Below are positions 1 through 15,000 of a stretch of 64,000 nt of DNA, in pieces. The stretch comes from Rotaria sordida. Lineage: Eukaryota > Rotifera > Eurotatoria > Philodinida > Philodinidae. Within the stretch, counting starts at the first letter, position 1. Every line of letters starts with the position of its first letter. The notes beneath the pieces were generated by a model. The model saw nothing but the letters and a program-made list of their open reading frames with translations, ran no database searches and had not been told where the DNA came from. Position numbers and translations under genes: made by a program. The stretch is taken from assembly GCA_905250125.1 (NCBI GenBank), contig CAJNOL010000116.1, forward strand, positions 1-64,000, given 5' to 3'.

Positions 1-82
1 AAGGAAATAACTCTTTAATTAAATGTTATATAAACGATAATAAAATATTATTCATGAAAAATGTTTTTTTCCATTTTTCTAG

Positions 83-3000
83 AAATTAAACCAACAATCA
101 TTACTGATCTCGAAGGAAGAACAGTTCAAAAAGGTGAACCATGTGAATTAACAATAATAGCTGAAGGTAAACCTCAACCACAATGTAAATGGACATTTAA
201 TAATCAAGATTTAACATTAATTCCTGGTGAAATTGAATCTATAATTGATGAAAATGATAAACGTATATATCATTTACGAATTCATTCAACTCAACCAAAA
301 CATATTGGTGAATATTCATGTACATTATCAAATGGTGGTGGAAGTGTTAAATCTAAAAAAGTGAAAGTAACATGTGAAAAATCTCCACAATTTCCATCTG
401 AATTTGGTAAAACAGTTAAAGCTATTCAAGGTGATGATACAAGAATTGAAAGTTCAATTGATGCTTATCCATTACCACAATTTACATGGTAAATAAAACG
501 GAAAAAATATTTTTTTTTTTCGAATCATTTTTATTTTGTGATTTTAGGAGTCGGGCGTCGAATGATAAAACATTATCAGATAAAGATGAAAATTATTCAA
601 TTGCATTTGATACTGATCAAAATGCATCAATATTATTAATAAAACAAGTTAAGAAAGCTGAACATGAAGATGAATATATATGTCGTGCAACAAACGAATT
701 TGGTTCAGCTACAATGCGTACTAAATTACTTGTTCTTATTCGACCTTATTTTATTGAACAATTAAAAGATGCACAATGTCATGAATTTGTTGAACAATAT
801 GCTATTGAATATCAAGCTGAAGGTTTTCCTGAACCAACAATACAATGGACAAGAAATAATGAAATAATATCATCAACATCAAATGAATTTCGTATTGAAA
901 AAAATCGTTTAGTTATATTAGAAACTAAATTAGAACATACAGGAACATATGCTGTTAAATTAACAAATGAAGTTGGTGAAATTGAATCATCTATGCAGTT
1001 AACAGTAACAGAAAGACCTATTGAAGTTGGTAAACATCTTGTTGATACAATTGGTATTGAAAAAGATCAAATTACATTTGAATGTGTATTTACAAAACCA
1101 ATTGAAAATGTTAAATGGCTTAAAAATGGTATTGAATTACCAGATGATGCACGTTTTATACGTAAAGGTGAACCAAATCAACGTTATTTTCAATTAGAAA
1201 TTCATTCATTAACACTTGATGATACAGGAGAATATTCTTGTATATATACTGAAACAATTAATTCAAAAGCAATGTTAACAGTTAATGAATTACCAATTGA
1301 TTTTGAAAAACCATTATCAAATCAATCATTAACCGAATATGATACATTAACACTTGAATGTATTGTAACAAAACCAAATAAGCAAGTTAAATGGTTTTTT
1401 GATAATCAAGAATTAAAACCAGATGATCGATGTCGATTTGAAACAGAAGATAAAATTCATCGATTAATTATTAGTAATGTATCACCAAATGATGAAGGAA
1501 ATTATGATGTTATTACAGAAAGTGATAGAAAGAGTTCAGCATTTATTAGTGTTAAAGGTAAGTTTAACAAAATTCTAATCAAATACGAGACGATTTTAAA
1601 ACTATTGACTCTTTCATTTCACATTTAATTAAATCTAATTATTTAAGTAATTAAAATGTAATCAGCAAACAACTCTCTAACTCTATGACGAAAATGTCCA
1701 AGAATTTTAAGATAGATTCCATGCTATAAATTGTTTTGTTATCAGCCCGAGATGTCCAAGAAGATTTTGCATTCCTATATTCATACCCAGTCACGTCACT
1801 ACCAATGAATAAACTCAATTTTTTGAAAAAACCTAAGCATGTTCAGAAAAAAATCTTGTAGCTTGAAGGCTCCTCTGCAAAATGTCTCATGTAGTTTTCA
1901 AAAACACTTTTTGAACGCGTAGTGATTTTAAAATGGAGATCACATTCATTTTGTTGTTTTACGTCGCCAACACTAAGTTTTCAATAATAACTGAGTGGGA
2001 CAAAGATCTATGGGGTTGAGGTTTTCAGATTATTTAGAATGATTCAACATACATTTCATAGATAAAAATGAGCTAAAACACATCGATGGATAGTTATAGA
2101 CATTGCACTAAATTTCACAACAATATACATTGATCCCCTTGAGATTCTGTTCAAAATCGACTTTCGAATTCAAACTTTATATAAGTTAGATTCTCTTATG
2201 CGAAAAAGTAAACGGTAGGCTTATGTTTACATCTCAGTATAGGAGAAACTAGAAAGTCTGATCCTTTTGAATGACTTTATTTTTTTTTTTGAAAAACTTA
2301 TTAAAATGGTAGGAAAACAATAACCAATGGATATAAATCTTTTTGCAAATCATCATATATTACTTAGTAAAGATTTTGTCAATTTAAAACTTTTTATAGA
2401 ATCTCTAACAGTATCTTGTTAATAACATGCTTTTAGATTTTTTTATCATAAAACGAAATTATGAGTTTTTTTTTTGTTATCTTTAGAAATTCCTGTTGAA
2501 TTTATTCGTCCATTAACTGATGTTGATATACAAGAACGTGCATCAGAATTAATTCTTGAATGTGAATTAAATAAATCTGTTCATGTTGAATGGTATCGTT
2601 TTTCAACACAATTAACATCTTTTACTGATGAACAACGTATATTCCTTGAACATAATGATCTTGTACATCGTTTAATTATAAAAAATATTCAAATGGATGA
2701 TCAAGGTACATATACATGTCTTTATCCATCACAACATGTTGATTCATCATGTAAAGTACATGTTAATGAATTACCATTAGCTATTGTACAAAATTTGAAT
2801 GATGAATATTTAATAACTGAAAATGATGATTTAATATTAAATATTGAATTAAATAAAATAAGTTTCTTAAAGTATGAATGGCTTAAAGATGGTACTCCTA
2901 TTGAAAATAATGAACGTAATAAAATGATTGTTCAAGGTGAAAAATATCAATTAAAATTATTTGATGTTAAACTTAATGATCAAGGAAAATATACATTTCG

Positions 3001-6000
3001 TATAAATGAAGCTAATCTTGAAACAAATACAAATATTAAAATAAATGAATTACCTATTTATTTTACACGTCCTTTAAAAGATCTATCAACAATTATGGAA
3101 AATACATCTGATTATCGTTTTGATTGTGAAATAAATAAAGAAAATAAAATTGCACAATGGTTTAAAGATGATGAACAACAAGCATTAGTTTCAAATGATG
3201 AAATCAAAATAGAATCTCGTGGACGTATACATGCATTAGTTTTTAATTCAGTAAAATTAACATATGCAGGAAAATATACATGTCAATTTACCGAAGATAT
3301 TAAATCAATTGGTACACTTCAAGTTGAAGGTAATTTATAAGAAAAAAAAGAAGAATTTTATACATGAAAAATTTTTCTATTTGAATTTTTAATAGATGCT
3401 CCGACTGGATTTGAAGTTGGTTTAGAAAATACAACAGTTATTGAAGATGAACCACTTACATTAGAATGTATTCTTACAAAAGATCGACCTGATGATGAAG
3501 TCATTTGGTCATTTAATGGTGATCGATTAATTATCGATAATGAACGTATTAAAACATCAAAAGTTGGTCCAATTATTAAATTAATTATAGATGAATGTCA
3601 ATTAGCTGATGAAGGACGTTATCAAGCAGAAATTAATAATAAAACAAGCAAAGCTATTGTTACTGTTAAAGGTACAAATATCAAATAAAAAAATTTTTTC
3701 AACTAGAATTCTTAATGATAGATCAACAAGAGATTCCTATTACTAAATTTACGAATAATTTAATCGAATTTTTCAAAATCTTAATTGTTTCTTGTCGGAT
3801 GTAGAAGTTGACAAGTTTAGTTCTGGTTCGAATCTGAGGAACTGTTGAAAACGTTCTCTTATCTAAACTAATCTATTCGAATAGTTCACTTCTGATTACA
3901 AAAACAGTTCTTTTGATAGAGAAACTGATCTATCTCAATAGTTTAGCTCATGGATCTAATCTGCCCGAAATATTTTTCGAAATAGCACTTCCGGGTATAT
4001 AAAAACCTTTATTCTATTATTGAAATACCCTTTTAAAAACAAAAACGTAATTTTTCGGACAGCTCAGTTCCAAGAACCGAACCGTTTGAACAGATATTGT
4101 GATAGGATTTGATATGCTCGAGTTAGAGATGTACGGAACCAGTAGAGTCCATCGAATCCGACCAGAATCCGATGGGTTCTTCTCACAAAAGATTAATCAA
4201 TCAGGTTCGAATCCAAAATTTTGATCGACCGGATCCAAGTCCAATAAATTTTAATCAGTCGAGTCCAAGTCCAAAAATTCTTGGACTCGATGGGCTCTAT
4301 GGACCAGTCTTGATTCTGGCCACTGGGATCGGGACCGAAACTAAAAAAAAACTTGGTCCTGTACATCTTTAGTTCGAGTAGTTCTTTCGTTTATTTGATC
4401 TGAACTTTGAACTGAGAGCTGTTCGATTCCTAGTTCTATAGCTCCTATAGATATTATTCTATAAAAAGTTTAGTTCTTTTGAATTATAAGACATGTAAAA
4501 TCTAATTCTATATCAAACGAAAGTTTATCTATCGTTGATTTCAAAATAATAAACCAATGTTTGCTATGAAAATTAGTTTGTTGTTGTTCGAATACATACA
4601 CCAAATCACATCCGAAAAAAGAAAGATTAACATCATCGGATTGATTTATATTCGTCACAGATGAATGGAAGATTTTTGAAGTGATGAAAGAATCTTTCAA
4701 AACGTAATTTGTTCTTGGTTAGAGTGATTGTATTTATTTCTTATTGCAACTAAGGATAGTTCTAAATGATAAATACTTAACAGATTTGATTCAAAACTTT
4801 GTTGTGTATATTGGGAATGATTAAGTTGATGCTCCAGAAAATACAAATTAATAATTTTTATTTTTTGTTTCTAGAGAAAAAACTTCAATTTACCCGTCCA
4901 TTAAAAGATATCGAAGTCGATGAATGGTCACAATGTATTCTTGAATGTGAACTTAATAAACGTAATATTGAATGTCGTTGGTATAAAGATACATTGGAAC
5001 TATATCCAAATGATCATTATCAATTTGAAGTTGATAATAAAATTCAACGTTTAATTATAAATCGTCTTGAATTAGATGATACAGCTATATATGGTTGTGT
5101 TTGTCGACAAGAAAAAACGTCCGGACAATTAACTGTTAAAGAATTACCTTATGAATTTATTCGTCCATTAGATGAAACTGTAACTATTGTAGAAAAACAA
5201 CAATTAGTACTTGAATGTGAAACAAATAAACCATTAAGAGATAATTTAGCTATATGGACGCGTAATGGACAAGTTTTAACACATAGTCCTCTGGATGGTG
5301 TACTTATTAAAACACTTGATAAAGTTCATACATTAACAATATATGAATGTAAAATGAAAGATGATGGACAATATGCATGTACAATAAAACAAGCAAGTAC
5401 AACATGTCAAGTGAAGATGAAAGGTAAATTTAATTTGAATTCGGTTTTTTTGTTTGTAAATTTTTAAGTTTTTATTCTCTCTTTTTTTGTTTAGAAGCAC
5501 CAGTTGAATTTATTCGTTCACTTGAAGATTTAACAGTAACAGAAGGTCAACCATTAAAATTAAGTTGTACATTAAGTAAAGACAATTGTCAAGTTATATG
5601 GTTGAAAGATGATGAAGAAATCAAAACAGGTGGAGAAGAAGAAGAGAGTCGATTTATAGCAACAAATGATGGACGATTTTATCGATTAGAAATAAAAGAA
5701 TCAAAAATGTCTGATGCTGGAAATTATACTATTAAAGTTGAAGATAAACAACAATCATGTCAAGTTGTTGTTACTGGTAAATTACATATTCTTTTTTATT
5801 TTTAATTTTTAATTCTCTTTTGTTGTTTGTTTTTTTCTCATTTAACAGAAGCTCCAATTGATATAATTATTCCATTAAGTGATAAAAATTGTATTGAAGG
5901 TACGCCGGAATTTTCTGAATTCTATGTTGAATTAAATAAACCAAATATCAATCTGGTTTGGAAATGTGATGATGAACCAATTGATTTTAATAATTCAAAA

Positions 6001-9000
6001 TATTCGACACTTAATGAAAAAACAAAATATACATTAATTATTCGTAATATTGAATTATCTGATGAAAAAACATATTCATGCCAAGTTAGTAGTGGTACAT
6101 CATCACGTGTTAGATCTTCAGCACAATTAACTGTTGATGAATTACCACCAGAATTTGTTTTAACTACACCATTACAAGATCGTGAATGTTTTGAAGATGA
6201 AAATGTTGAATTTGAATGTGAATTAAATAAATCAAAATGGAAAAAAACCGGACAAACAATTATTTGTAAATGGTTTCGTAATGTTGATCGAGAATTACGA
6301 TCAACAGTTAAATATTCTATTGAACGTTCAGGACCAATACAAAAATTAATTATTCATAATGCACAATTTGAAGATGAAGCAGAATATCGTTGTGTTATTA
6401 TGGATAAATTTGTTAGTGCAAAACTTACTGTGAAAGGTAAATTTATTTTTTTGCTTTATATATTATCACTTAGAAAAAAAAAAGAAGTTTTTATTCGACT
6501 ATAGTAGGACTTGACTCGGAGAGTATTGATCACATCTTTAGGTGGGGAGGGGAGCTCAAGTAGAACTCAACCATTCGTAGGGAAGAGGATCTGAGATCCA
6601 TCTGGTTACGCCAATAGAATCAAATCATCCAATATTTCTCTCATTGTTGTGAAATGTATTTCTATCAGAGATGTTCATGGGAATGCGATGGCATCAACGG
6701 CACTTTTTTTAAAAATCGCCGCGACGCGGAGGCTATTTCAAAAATATCATCGGCGACAGCGGCACTGAGCCTTGCCTCTTCTAGGACTGCAGTAGATTTC
6801 TAGCGGCGATGGACATCTGTGATCTCTATGAAAAATAGAAGAGCGATGTGATTGACAAAATCTTTTGATCAACATATTTAATAAGAAATGTATTTTTGTT
6901 TTCAGTTTCAAAAAACTTTCCTAAAAGCTTTCATAATAGACGTATCGTTTTCGTATTAGGATTAATTAATGCTAGCATCTTTGCATTAATTAATTCTGAT
7001 GTCAAATAATTCTCAAAACATTAGTGTTAATTTGAATACAAATACTTAAGCATGAGAATTAGTATTAATTAATGCAAATGTTGATTCTAATACAACAATC
7101 ATAGTTCATAATTTTTGGATAAGATTTTTCACTGATAATAAATAAAGTAAATGGAATAAATATTTTTCTTTCAGAAGAAAAAAATCATGCACTCTCAAAA
7201 TTGATGAATTATAGTCTTACGATGAAATTTATCTTAAGTTTAGTCATCGTAACGAGTTTTAAATCAGTTTTGACTCATCATGTAGATTATTCTATAGTAG
7301 AGCATGTTAGATTCTACTTCGAGAGCCAAAGTCAATTCTTATAAGATCATCATTAAGGTTGCTTGAGAAGTATTTAGTATGTGTTAATCACTGAATATAA
7401 ATAATCGAGAAAAACAAGCATCTCGTAGTTTTGGAGCGACTAACCAGTTCCAATTAGAAATTTTTTTTAAGAGTACAGTTCAGATCTGTATCTGACAAAC
7501 TCTCTACTGATATAACCTCAATTTCACAGAATTCGACCATTAAAAACTTTATTTCTTTGTTTAGAAATTCCTGTAACATTTACTCAATTACTCGAAGATA
7601 TTAAAACAATTGAACGTGAAACAGTTATATTTCAATGTGAAGTATCTAAAACACAATCAACACGTACAGAAACTGAAATACCAATACAATGGTATCGTGA
7701 TGGTGTTAAAATAGTTGGTGGTGGTCGATTTGAAATTTCTAAATCATCCGGCAATAAACGACAAACATTAAAAATCATTAATGCTAGTTTAACTGATACA
7801 GGTGAATATGCATGTACAGCTGGTACAGATCAAATTCGTACAGTTGCTAATTTAATTGTTGGTGATCTTGATGTTGAATTTCTTCAAACATTACAAGATC
7901 GTACTATTCTTGAAGATCAAACATTAATACTTGAATGTATTGTTAATCGTACAGATAAACCAATATCATGGTATTTTAATGATCAACAAATTCATTCAGG
8001 TACAAAATATGATATTAGTCGTGAAAAAAATAAACTACGTTTAATTGTTAAAAATGTTACTGCTGATAATGAAGGACAATATAGATGTTGTGTAGCAAAT
8101 GTTAAAACACAATGTCAAATTATTGTTGATGAAGAAAAAGTTCGTTTTACAGAACGTTTAACTGATGTTGGAGTTAAAGAAGGTGATGCAGCAAAATTTC
8201 AATGTTCAGTTTCAAAATTAAATTATATTAAAGCTAAACGTGATATTGATTTTAAATGGTTACATAATGGAAAATTAATTGATGAAATTCATGATAAAGA
8301 AAAATATGCAATTGAATTTGATAAAACAAATAAAATATTAAAATTAACAATAAATGATGTACGTAATGAAGATATTGGTATAATAACATGTCAAGCTGAT
8401 GATGTTACAACAATAGGAAAATTAATTGTTGAAGAAATACCAATTTATTTTGTACGTAAACCAGAAGATCAAATATTAACTGAATTGCCAAATATTTGTT
8501 CATTTGAATGTGAATTAAATCGACCTGGTGTACAAGTTAAATGGTTACATAATAAAAAGGAATTAGATTATATGAAAGATAAAATTGAATTTCATAATAC
8601 AGATACAATTTATCGTTTAAAATTATTACAAATTGATATTGATGATCAAGGTGAATATGTATGTGTAGCACGTGATAAAAAAGCACAAGCATTTTTAAAA
8701 TTACAAGTACCACCTAAAATTCATTCATTTCAAACAAATTCAAAATTAATTAAACATGATCAACCATTGGTTATTGATATTTTATATCATGGATGGCCAG
8801 AACCAACTATTGAATGGAATAAAATAAATAATAAAATCAAAAATAAATTACTTAAACCTGGACATATACAAATGTCAATTGATAATACAAATCGAAATGA
8901 TTCTGGTTTATATGAAATAACACTTAAAAATGATTATGGACAAGATCAAAGAAATGGTACTATTGAAATACTTGATAGACCAAGTAAACCAAAAAATTTA

Positions 9001-12000
9001 ATTGTTAAATTATTGGATGTTGGTGAATGTGAATTAACATGGGAAGAACCAGATGATGATGGTGGTTCACCATTAACTGGTTATTGTATTGAAAAATGTG
9101 AAGAACGACGTGCTGCATCATGGGATGAAGTTTGTGTTATGAGTATTGAAGAAAGAAAAACAATTGTTAATAAATTACTTGATGGTGCTAAATATCGTTT
9201 TCGTGTTAGTGCAGAAAATAAATATGGTCGATCAGAACCATGTGAATATACTGAACCAATACTTGTTAAGAGTCCATTTGGTAAGATATTATTTTTGAAA
9301 AATTTAAGCCTTGGTTTTTTTTTGAGATTTATCAAAGATGTAAACCGATGTGCCGATCATCGATGGCGGAACGAAATTTCCCGATGATTCTTTTGAAAAT
9401 TTTCTTTATATCGAGAGATTTTGAAATGGATTTGATATTAGTAGAATACGCTCTAATTCACTTCAACCATTGTTCGACTCGAAGAGATTTTTCAAATTGA
9501 AAAAATAATTAAATTTTCCATTCATAAAATTTTTGAAGCTACTCTAATTCAGACTTGAAGTGAACCAAGAGGAAAACGACGTACTCTGGTACTCCCAGAG
9601 TACACGGAGTCCACTGGAGTACATAGAGTCTAGTGGAGTACAGAGTCCAACGAGAATAAACCAAGGAGAAACGATGTAATCCAGTACTTCCCCACTGTCA
9701 GGACTTCTTGTACTCCGTAGACTCTGCGGACTCTGGAGGTACAGTGGGAGTCCAGCAAGTACAACAGTACTTCGTTTTCCTACGTATTCCTTGTACTCTC
9801 GGAGTTCACAGAGTTCATGGAGTCTAGTTGGAGTACATGGACTCTGCGGAGTACACGAGTACGTAGTTTTCCCCTTGACTTATCTAATCTTCGAAATTTT
9901 CGATGTCTTACACTCAAAAAAAAAAAAAAAAGCACCGTCAAAGTACTCTAGGAAATTTCTTTATTGTTGAATTTTCTATATTGATCAAGAAAGAAATTCT
10001 AAAAATTTCTATATCTAGATTGTCCATCTACACCGGAAGCTCCAAATGTTGATGAAATCTTTGCAACAACATGTCGTATACAATGGACACCACCATCTAG
10101 TGATGGTGGAACACCATTAACAGGTTATATTGTTGAACGTCGTTTACAAGGAGCTGCACGTTGGTCAAAAGTAACAAAATTAATCATTCCATCAGATACA
10201 ACACAAATTAAAGCTGAAGAACTTATTGAAGGAAGTGAATATGAATTTAGAGTAATTGCTTGTAATAAAGTTGGTCAATCAGAACCAAGTGCTCCATCAA
10301 GGACTATTGTTGCTAAAAATCCATTTGGTATGTCATATGATTTTTCAAAAAAAAAAACAAAACGAAAATAATTATTTAGATAAACCTGGTGCACCTTTTG
10401 ATTTAACTATAAATGCAATTGGTAATGAATGGATTGAATTAAGTTGGCAACCACCAATTAAAGATGGTGGTTCACCCATAACAGGTTATGTTATCGAACG
10501 ACGAACTGCTTCAAATTATAAATGGCATGTAAGTTAAATTAACTTTTTCTTTTTTTTTGTTTTCTATTTTCTTATTTTCATAAGGCTCCAACTGAACCGT
10601 TTGAAGGCACAACAAAAAAATTACATTCATTACATACAGGACATAAATATGAATTTCGTGTTCGAGCTCAAAATTTAGCTGGTCTTGGTGAACCATCCAA
10701 TCCTACAAAAGAAACTGAAATACGAGAACCAATTATTGGTGAAAAACCAAAATTTATTCAAGAACTTGAACCTATTACAGTCATTAGTGGACGACCTGTT
10801 ACATTAACAGCTCGTGTTAAAGGTGATCCAACACCTAAATTTAAATGGTAAGTCTAATAAAAAATATATGAATTATTTTTGAATAATTATAAAATTTTAG
10901 GTCGAAAAATGATCGTCCAATTGTACAAGATGATCGTATAAAATTTGATGTTACTGGTGACACAGTTAAATTAATAATTAGCGAAGCGTTACCAACTGAT
11001 GCGGGTACCTATGAATTAATAGCTGAAAATGCTCTTGGTTCAATTGATTGTACGGCTAAAATGACTGTACATTGTATGTTAAATTTTTTTTATAGAAAAA
11101 AATATTTAATCATGATTTTTGTTTTTCTTATCGTTTTAAATTTTAGCACCGCCAACTATAGTTAATTCAACTCCATCACCAATCAATATTCCTGTAGGTC
11201 AAGTTTTATATATTTCATGTGAAGTCACTGGATATCCTCGACCAGAAATGATCTGGGAACCAACTAATGATCGAGCACGTACTGAACAATCAGACACATT
11301 TGTTACTTTATCTATATCAAAAGTTCGTGTAAATGAAGGCGGAAATTATAAATTAATATTAAAAAATGTTGCTGGTGCAGCTGATGCATCATTTGATGTT
11401 CGTGTTCAAAATGTTCCACAACCAGTAAGAAATCTTAAAATTGATAATATAACTGCTGAATCAGCTCATATTAAATGGGAAGCACCATTAGATGATGGTG
11501 GTTTACCAATAAATTCCTATGTTGTTGAATATCGTGATATGCGTCGTTCACAATATGTTCGATGTGAACGTCTTTCAAGTGAAAAATTTGATTATGAACT
11601 TAATCATTTAACAAAAGGATCAAAATATACAGTAAGAGTATTAGCAGAAAATAAGTTAGGTCAATCAGAGCCAACAGAAATAACTGAACCGTTTATTGCC
11701 AAGAATCCATTTGATGTACCAAGTGCACCAAGAGAACTTAAAGTTACTGGTGTAACAAGATCAAGTTGTCAATTACAGTGGTTACCACCAAATAATGATG
11801 GTGGAGCGCCAATTCAGGGTTATATTGTTGAAAGACAAACAGAAAAACGTTGGATTCGAGCTATACCAACATTAGTACAAGGAACAACTGTACAGCTAGT
11901 TGATCTAATTGAAGGTTAGTTAACAGAAAAAATTTTCATTTTCATACATAAATATGTATGTGTTTTAGGATCAATCTATGATTTTCGAGTAGCTGCTGTT

Positions 12001-15000
12001 AATGAAGAAGGTCAAGGTGCATATAGTCGTCCAAGTGAATCTGTTACTCTTAAAGATCCATATGATGTTCCAACACAACCAGGACCTCTTGATATAAATG
12101 AATTAACGGATACCTCATGTATACTTTCATGGAAACCGCCTATTCGTGATAATGGTAGTGCAATTATTGAATATATACTTGAACAACGTTTTAAAACAGA
12201 TCCATCATTTATACGCATAGAAACTGTAACACCTATAACTGAATGTTTTCATAAAGTAGAAGATTTATTAACAAATGGTGAATATGAATTTCGTGTTGCT
12301 GCACGTAATCAAGCTGGTTTAAGTGCATATTCACAAACAGAACGATCTATTATTATTCGTGCACCACGACAAGGTATTGCACCACGTATTGAAAAATTTT
12401 CCAATCAAACAGTAAATGGCGGTAGTCAAGGTCGTATTGAAGCAACGATTATTGGTTCACCTGAACCTGAAATAATTTGGTACAAAGGTGGTCGAAAATT
12501 GCCATTAACAACTGGACGATATACATCATCACTTGCACAAGGTATTCTTGTTCTTTATATAAAAGAAGTACAAGAAAATGATGCTGGACAATATACATTA
12601 GAAATTCAAAATGAATTTGGTAGTGATAGTAAACAAATACAAGTAACTGTTTTAGCAACACCTAAAATTGACTTTGATTCAAAATATCGTAAACAAATTA
12701 TTGTTGGTGTTAATTCATCCATACGTATACCGTTTACATTTACTGGTTCGCCTAAACCTGAATTAACAGTAAATCGTGCTGATGAATCAAAAGAAAATCA
12801 TGCAACACTTGATCTATTTGAAAATAGTGGAACATTTCTTTTACGTCAAACAACACGTCAAGATACTGGTTTATATCGTTTACAAGCAACAAATGAATGT
12901 GGTACAGCAACATCACGTTTTGATATTCTTGTACAAACAGTTCCATCACCACCTGGTGGACCATTACAAGTAACTTCTAGTGGTAAAGATTATGTTAGTC
13001 TTGCTTGGCATACATGTCCTGATGATGGTGGAAGTGAATTAACATCATTTATTATTGAAAAACGTGAAGAAAATAAATCAATTTGGACAAAAGTTGCAAC
13101 AATTCGTCCAACAAATACAACATATACATGTACTGGTTTACTTGATCAGACAAATTATTTGTTTAGAATATTAGCTGAAAATGAAATAGGTGTTAGTGAA
13201 CCATTAGAATTAGAACATACTGTTATGGCTAAATTACCATATGAACGTCCTGGTCCACCAATAGGTCCAATTAAAATTGATTCAATTATTCAAACAGGTT
13301 GTACATTATCATGGTTACCAGCAACAGATGATGGTGGTGCAAAAATTACAGGTTATATTATTGAAGGTAAAGATATTAATCGACATTCATGGACACAATT
13401 AGAAAGTGCACCTGCTAGTGAAACTACAGTCGATATAAGACAATTAAAAGAAGATGCAACATATATATTTCGTATAATGTCAAAAAATATTGTTGGTCTG
13501 TCGCAATCACTTGAAAGTGAATCTGTAACATTAAAACGCCCAAAAACAGTTCCACATGCACCTGTACCATTTTTTGTTAATGATATTGATATTGATAATT
13601 GTACATTAGAATGGGAAATACCGAAATTTACTGGTGGAGACAATTTACAAATAAAAAATTTTATTATTGAACAACGTATTGGTGATAAAGAAACAACACC
13701 ATGGAAAACTGTTGCTGAACCAGAAGCATTTCTAACAAGTACTGTTATTCGACATTTAAAAGAAGAAAAAGAATACTATTTTCGTATCAAAGCTGTTAAT
13801 GAAGTAGGACAATCAAAGCCAACAGAATTAACTCGGCCAGTTATTCCACGTCAAAAGAGCAGTATGTTTGGGTTTTTTTTTGTTGAACTAACATATATTT
13901 TTTGAAGGAAAATAGAGAGTATAAATTTTTAAGTCGAAATTTTCTGGCCCTAATTTCGCAGACCTTATCAATTGAAATCAAAAATCATTGTGTACCAATC
14001 TGCACTTAACAACAGCTAAAGACAATAGACACTAGACCCTTTCTCCATAGTTCATTAGCAACGGGAAAAGGTGTTGAATTGACATTAACAACAAAGCTTA
14101 AAATAAGAAATAACCGAAAAAACAATTCTATTCGAAATGTCGAAATAAAAAAGAACAATTTTTTTTTTCTAATGACTGAATGTCCTTTGAAGGCATTTAT
14201 TGTCTAATGGATATTTTTTCACTTAATGTATTTTATATTATTATTGAAATTAATTTTATTTTTATTTTCTAGTTGTTCCATCGGCACCTATTGGTCCTAT
14301 AAGTACATTAATGGTAACACGAGATTCTATTACAATTAGTTGGGGACCATGTAAAGATGATGGTGGAAGTGAACTTATTGGTTATGTTATTGAAAGACGC
14401 GATGCTTCAAGAAATGTTTGGCAACGTATTGGATATAATGATCCAAGTACATTTACATATGCAGCAACAGGATTAACTGAAGATGTTGCATATCATTTTC
14501 GTATATTTGCGGAGAATTCAGTTGGAATGTCACCAGCATTAACAACTGTTGATCCAATTATTGCTAAAAGTCCATATACACGTCCAGATAAACCCGAAGG
14601 ACCATTATTAACAAAAATTGTTTCACCAACTTCAATTGAATGTTCATGGCAACCACCATTAAATGATGGTGGTACAACATTAACAGGTTATCTTATTCAA
14701 AGACGTGAGATATCAAGACCAATTTGGGTTAAAGTAAATTATTCAGAAAAATTTTTTTTTGTTCTTTTTGATTAATTTTTCTTCATATATATTTATATAG
14801 GCTGGATATGTTAGTGGTGATATAAATCGATGTGTAATAAAAGATTTACCAGATGAAGGTTCTTATTTAATACAAGTATATTCGGAAAATTCCGAAGGTC
14901 AATCATTAGAACCATTAATATTAGAACAACCAGTTAAATTAACACGTAAAATTGGTGTACCCGAACCACCATCGAAACTTGATGTTATCGCTAAAACAGA

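Noticed and set aside
3815-3845. GGTTCGAATCT word resembling a tRNA B box; similar words at 4203 and 43500
   Set aside because: No A box at the right distance and no cloverleaf; these are repeat-derived words.
4172-4372. 66-codon plus-strand frame in a titin intron
   Set aside because: It coincides with the MITE at 4124-4371 and translates its repeats.
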